Of a stretch of 64,000 nucleotides of DNA, positions 62,787 through 64,000 are shown in pieces (positions within the stretch are counted from its first letter, which is position 1; every line of letters starts with the position of its first letter). The notes under the pieces are model-generated. The model had not been told where the DNA came from, ran no database searches, and worked only from the letters and a program-made list of their open reading frames with translations. Both the position numbers and the translations under genes were made by a program. Origin of the DNA: Bacillus paramycoides (GTDB lineage: Bacteria > Bacillota > Bacilli > Bacillales > Bacillaceae_G); the NCBI RefSeq assembly GCF_001884235.1, contig NZ_MAOI01000075.1, positions 62,001 to 126,000 on the forward strand. The letters run 5' to 3'.

Positions 62787-63190
62787 TTATAGTTCTCGCA
62801 CGTAATATCCTAATTTTCTCAACTGTTCAATTACCACTTTTTTCTCACCAAAGCCTAAACCACCAAATATTTACCTAATCGCCTCTTTATGCTGAGGGAA
62901 AATAGTATCCATCAATTCAATGTCTTCTGAAGTAATTGACGCATACGTGACACAGCGGTCTTTAGGACATAGTTTTCTTATTAAGAACCTCTTCTTTTCC
63001 AACATCACAACTACATACGTAATACTGCTACTTGCAAGTAATAGTTTTTCTCCAATTTTTTTATAGGCTAATCGCCTTTACTGTATAGTAAGTAACTCAG
63101 GAACTGCAAATTCAGTTGGAATAAGTTCATAACTTTTTATATTTTCTTCAATACGCTTTGTGATTGATTATACTGCCCTTGGTAATACCA
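62787..63190 (-). pseudogene. Decayed MarR-family (MhqR/YkvE-like) regulator gene
   Basis: On the minus strand, readable blocks are RIEENIKSYELIPTEFAV, KKIGEKLLLASSSITYVV, MLEKKRFLIRKLCPKDRCVTYASIT, ELMDTIFPQHKEAIR then stop, IFGGLGFGEKKVVIEQLRKLGYYVREL. They follow the MarR fold in order, with several stop codons and frameshifts. A dead copy related to quinone-sensing MhqR-like proteins. Confidence 0.82.
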
Positions 63191-63636
63191 AAAATAACTT
63201 TCAAGATAAGTTCTCATCATAAATCATGATCATAATTACCAATCTTTTGCAAATTATCTTGGATTCGAGATTTATTATATTATCGTCGAAATATTATGTC
63301 AATAATTCACTTTAGTTTTATTAAACCGCTTATAATTTATTTCTCAATATGAGACATGTTGAATCGTAATAAACCAATTGTTAATATATAGATATCTCAA
63401 TTACGTTATTTCTTTTAATGAGAGCTTGTTTTCTACCACAAGCTCTTTTTTATCATAGTCTAACTAGAGTTCAGACACATTTTACATGGTGAGTTTGGTC
63501 CCCTTTCAGCGATAGTGACAAAAAATCTGGCTCTGGCGCTAAAACCTCAAAACAATCGTAATTAATCTCTAAAGCTCGGACATACCAATGAATAAGCAGT
63601 CAGACGAATCCTGACTGTTTAAATTTGATTATAGAA
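63191..63636. other. Region with a plus-strand terminator and no gene
   Basis: A hairpin at about 63420-63452 (GAGCTTGT with ACAAGCTC, then TTTTTT) is plus-oriented without an obvious upstream gene, so a gene may have been lost. A short minus-strand frame (about 63480-63600) has no SD or recognised family. Confidence 0.55.
63420..63455 (+). terminator. Orphan plus-strand terminator
   Basis: GAGCTTGT pairs with ACAAGCTC around TTTCTACC and is followed by TTTTTTAT. Confidence 0.75.
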
Positions 63637-64000
63637 CTATTTCTCAGTGGCGAAATAAAGCAGTGCTATGGTCGGAAAAGCGATTCCCACCCATAATGCT
63701 GCACTCCATCCACCTGAGGCGTATGCCCATCCTCCTATAGAGGATCCAACAGCACCACCCAAAAAGAAAATAGCCATGAATAATCCATTTAAGCGACTAC
63801 GAATTTCTGGCTCCAAAGAGAAAATCAAACGTTGACTTAGCACAAGGTTTGCTGATACTCCCATGTCTAGTAGAATAGCTGCAATTACTAGAATAGCTAT
63901 TCCGATAGGCGAACTACTTTGAATAATGAGTGGTAATAATAAAGCTACGATGACAACAGTGAGAGCTATCCCAGTGGCGGGTCGTGTCCATCCAAGATCA
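63637..64000 (-). CDS. MFS transporter, C-terminal part (cut by the window end)
   Basis: The minus-strand frame is open from 64000 to the stop at 63637: [107 protein letters not shown]. These are at least four of the final membrane helices of a major-facilitator exporter (YnfM/DHA1-like). The N-terminal part lies beyond the window. No terminator was identified directly after. Confidence 0.85.
   Translation of the reverse strand, partial: DLGWTRPATGIALTVVIVALLLPLIIQSSSPIGIAILVIAAILLDMGVSANLVLSQRLIFSLEPEIRSRLNGLFMAIFFLGGAVGSSIGGWAYASGGWSAALWVGIAFPTIALLYFATEK

Noticed and set aside
63480-63600. Short minus-strand frame resembling the end of a WYL-type regulator
   Set aside because: Resemblance is only a few residues; not enough to name a gene.

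Overview
The window looks like chromosome from a Bacillus cereus-group organism (cereus, thuringiensis, anthracis or mycoides type). It is AT-rich, has strong Gram-positive Shine-Dalgarno (SD) sites and many TTG/GTG starts. It carries a sigI-rsgI pair, an Spx paralogue with an Rrf2 repressor and a BA3454-type microprotein (the B. anthracis spxA2-saiR arrangement), IDEAL-domain and DUF1272 proteins, and many small stress regulators. No tRNA, rRNA, CRISPR array, prophage or intact insertion sequence was seen. Assignments come from reading motifs; no database search was possible.

Layout. 1-6.8 kb: household and envelope genes (VOC protein, UPF0316, AtpI-like, CBS/CorC transporter with a MerR regulator, SH3 protein) and an EamA transporter whose leader encodes an 18-codon peptide followed by four mutually exclusive pairing segments. 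6.9-16.2 kb: a minus-strand pentose-phosphate/gluconate cluster transcribed zwf, tkt, gnd, tal, gntK, lactonase, preceded by a truncated second zwf. 16.3-28 kb: oxidoreductases and detoxification enzymes (two quinone-reductase-type dehydrogenases, a luciferase-like monooxygenase, nitroreductase, aldo/keto reductase, MFS pump, fused tautomerase, heme-degrading-domain protein, VOC protein), with MerR and MarR regulators. 28.2-30 kb: spxA2, a BA3454-type gene, saiR and an IDEAL gene, with ACTGTAA-type dyads. 30.6-36.6 kb: HxlR regulators (intact, frameshifted and relic), a GntR/Gfo-Idh pair, a cfa fragment, an aldo/keto reductase and an SRPBCC protein. 36.6-46.4 kb: assorted hydrolases, acetyltransferase, NUDIX, Nif3-like, AMP-ligase, an SDR-PhzF fusion, a further HxlR/flavodoxin-type reductase pair and an ArsR regulator. 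46.7-54 kb: envelope polysaccharide and SigI region (GH18-NodB-GT2 trimodular enzyme, rsgI with 48-bp repeats, sigI, a glycosyltransferase). 54.7-64 kb: alpha/beta hydrolase, an operon of two isochorismatases, a monooxygenase and an amidohydrolase, LtrA, LysR, a decayed MarR gene, and an MFS gene cut by the window end.

Two regulatory patterns stand out. First, the EamA leader has the architecture of ermC-type translational attenuation: segment 3 can pair with the whole SD of the transporter, while 2:3 pairing frees it. Second, from 18 to 44 kb a roughly 39-bp operator-like element recurs at least eleven times beside HxlR-family genes and HxlR gene relics, suggesting repeated duplication and decay of a regulator-plus-operator cassette next to electrophile/oxidant-detoxification enzymes.
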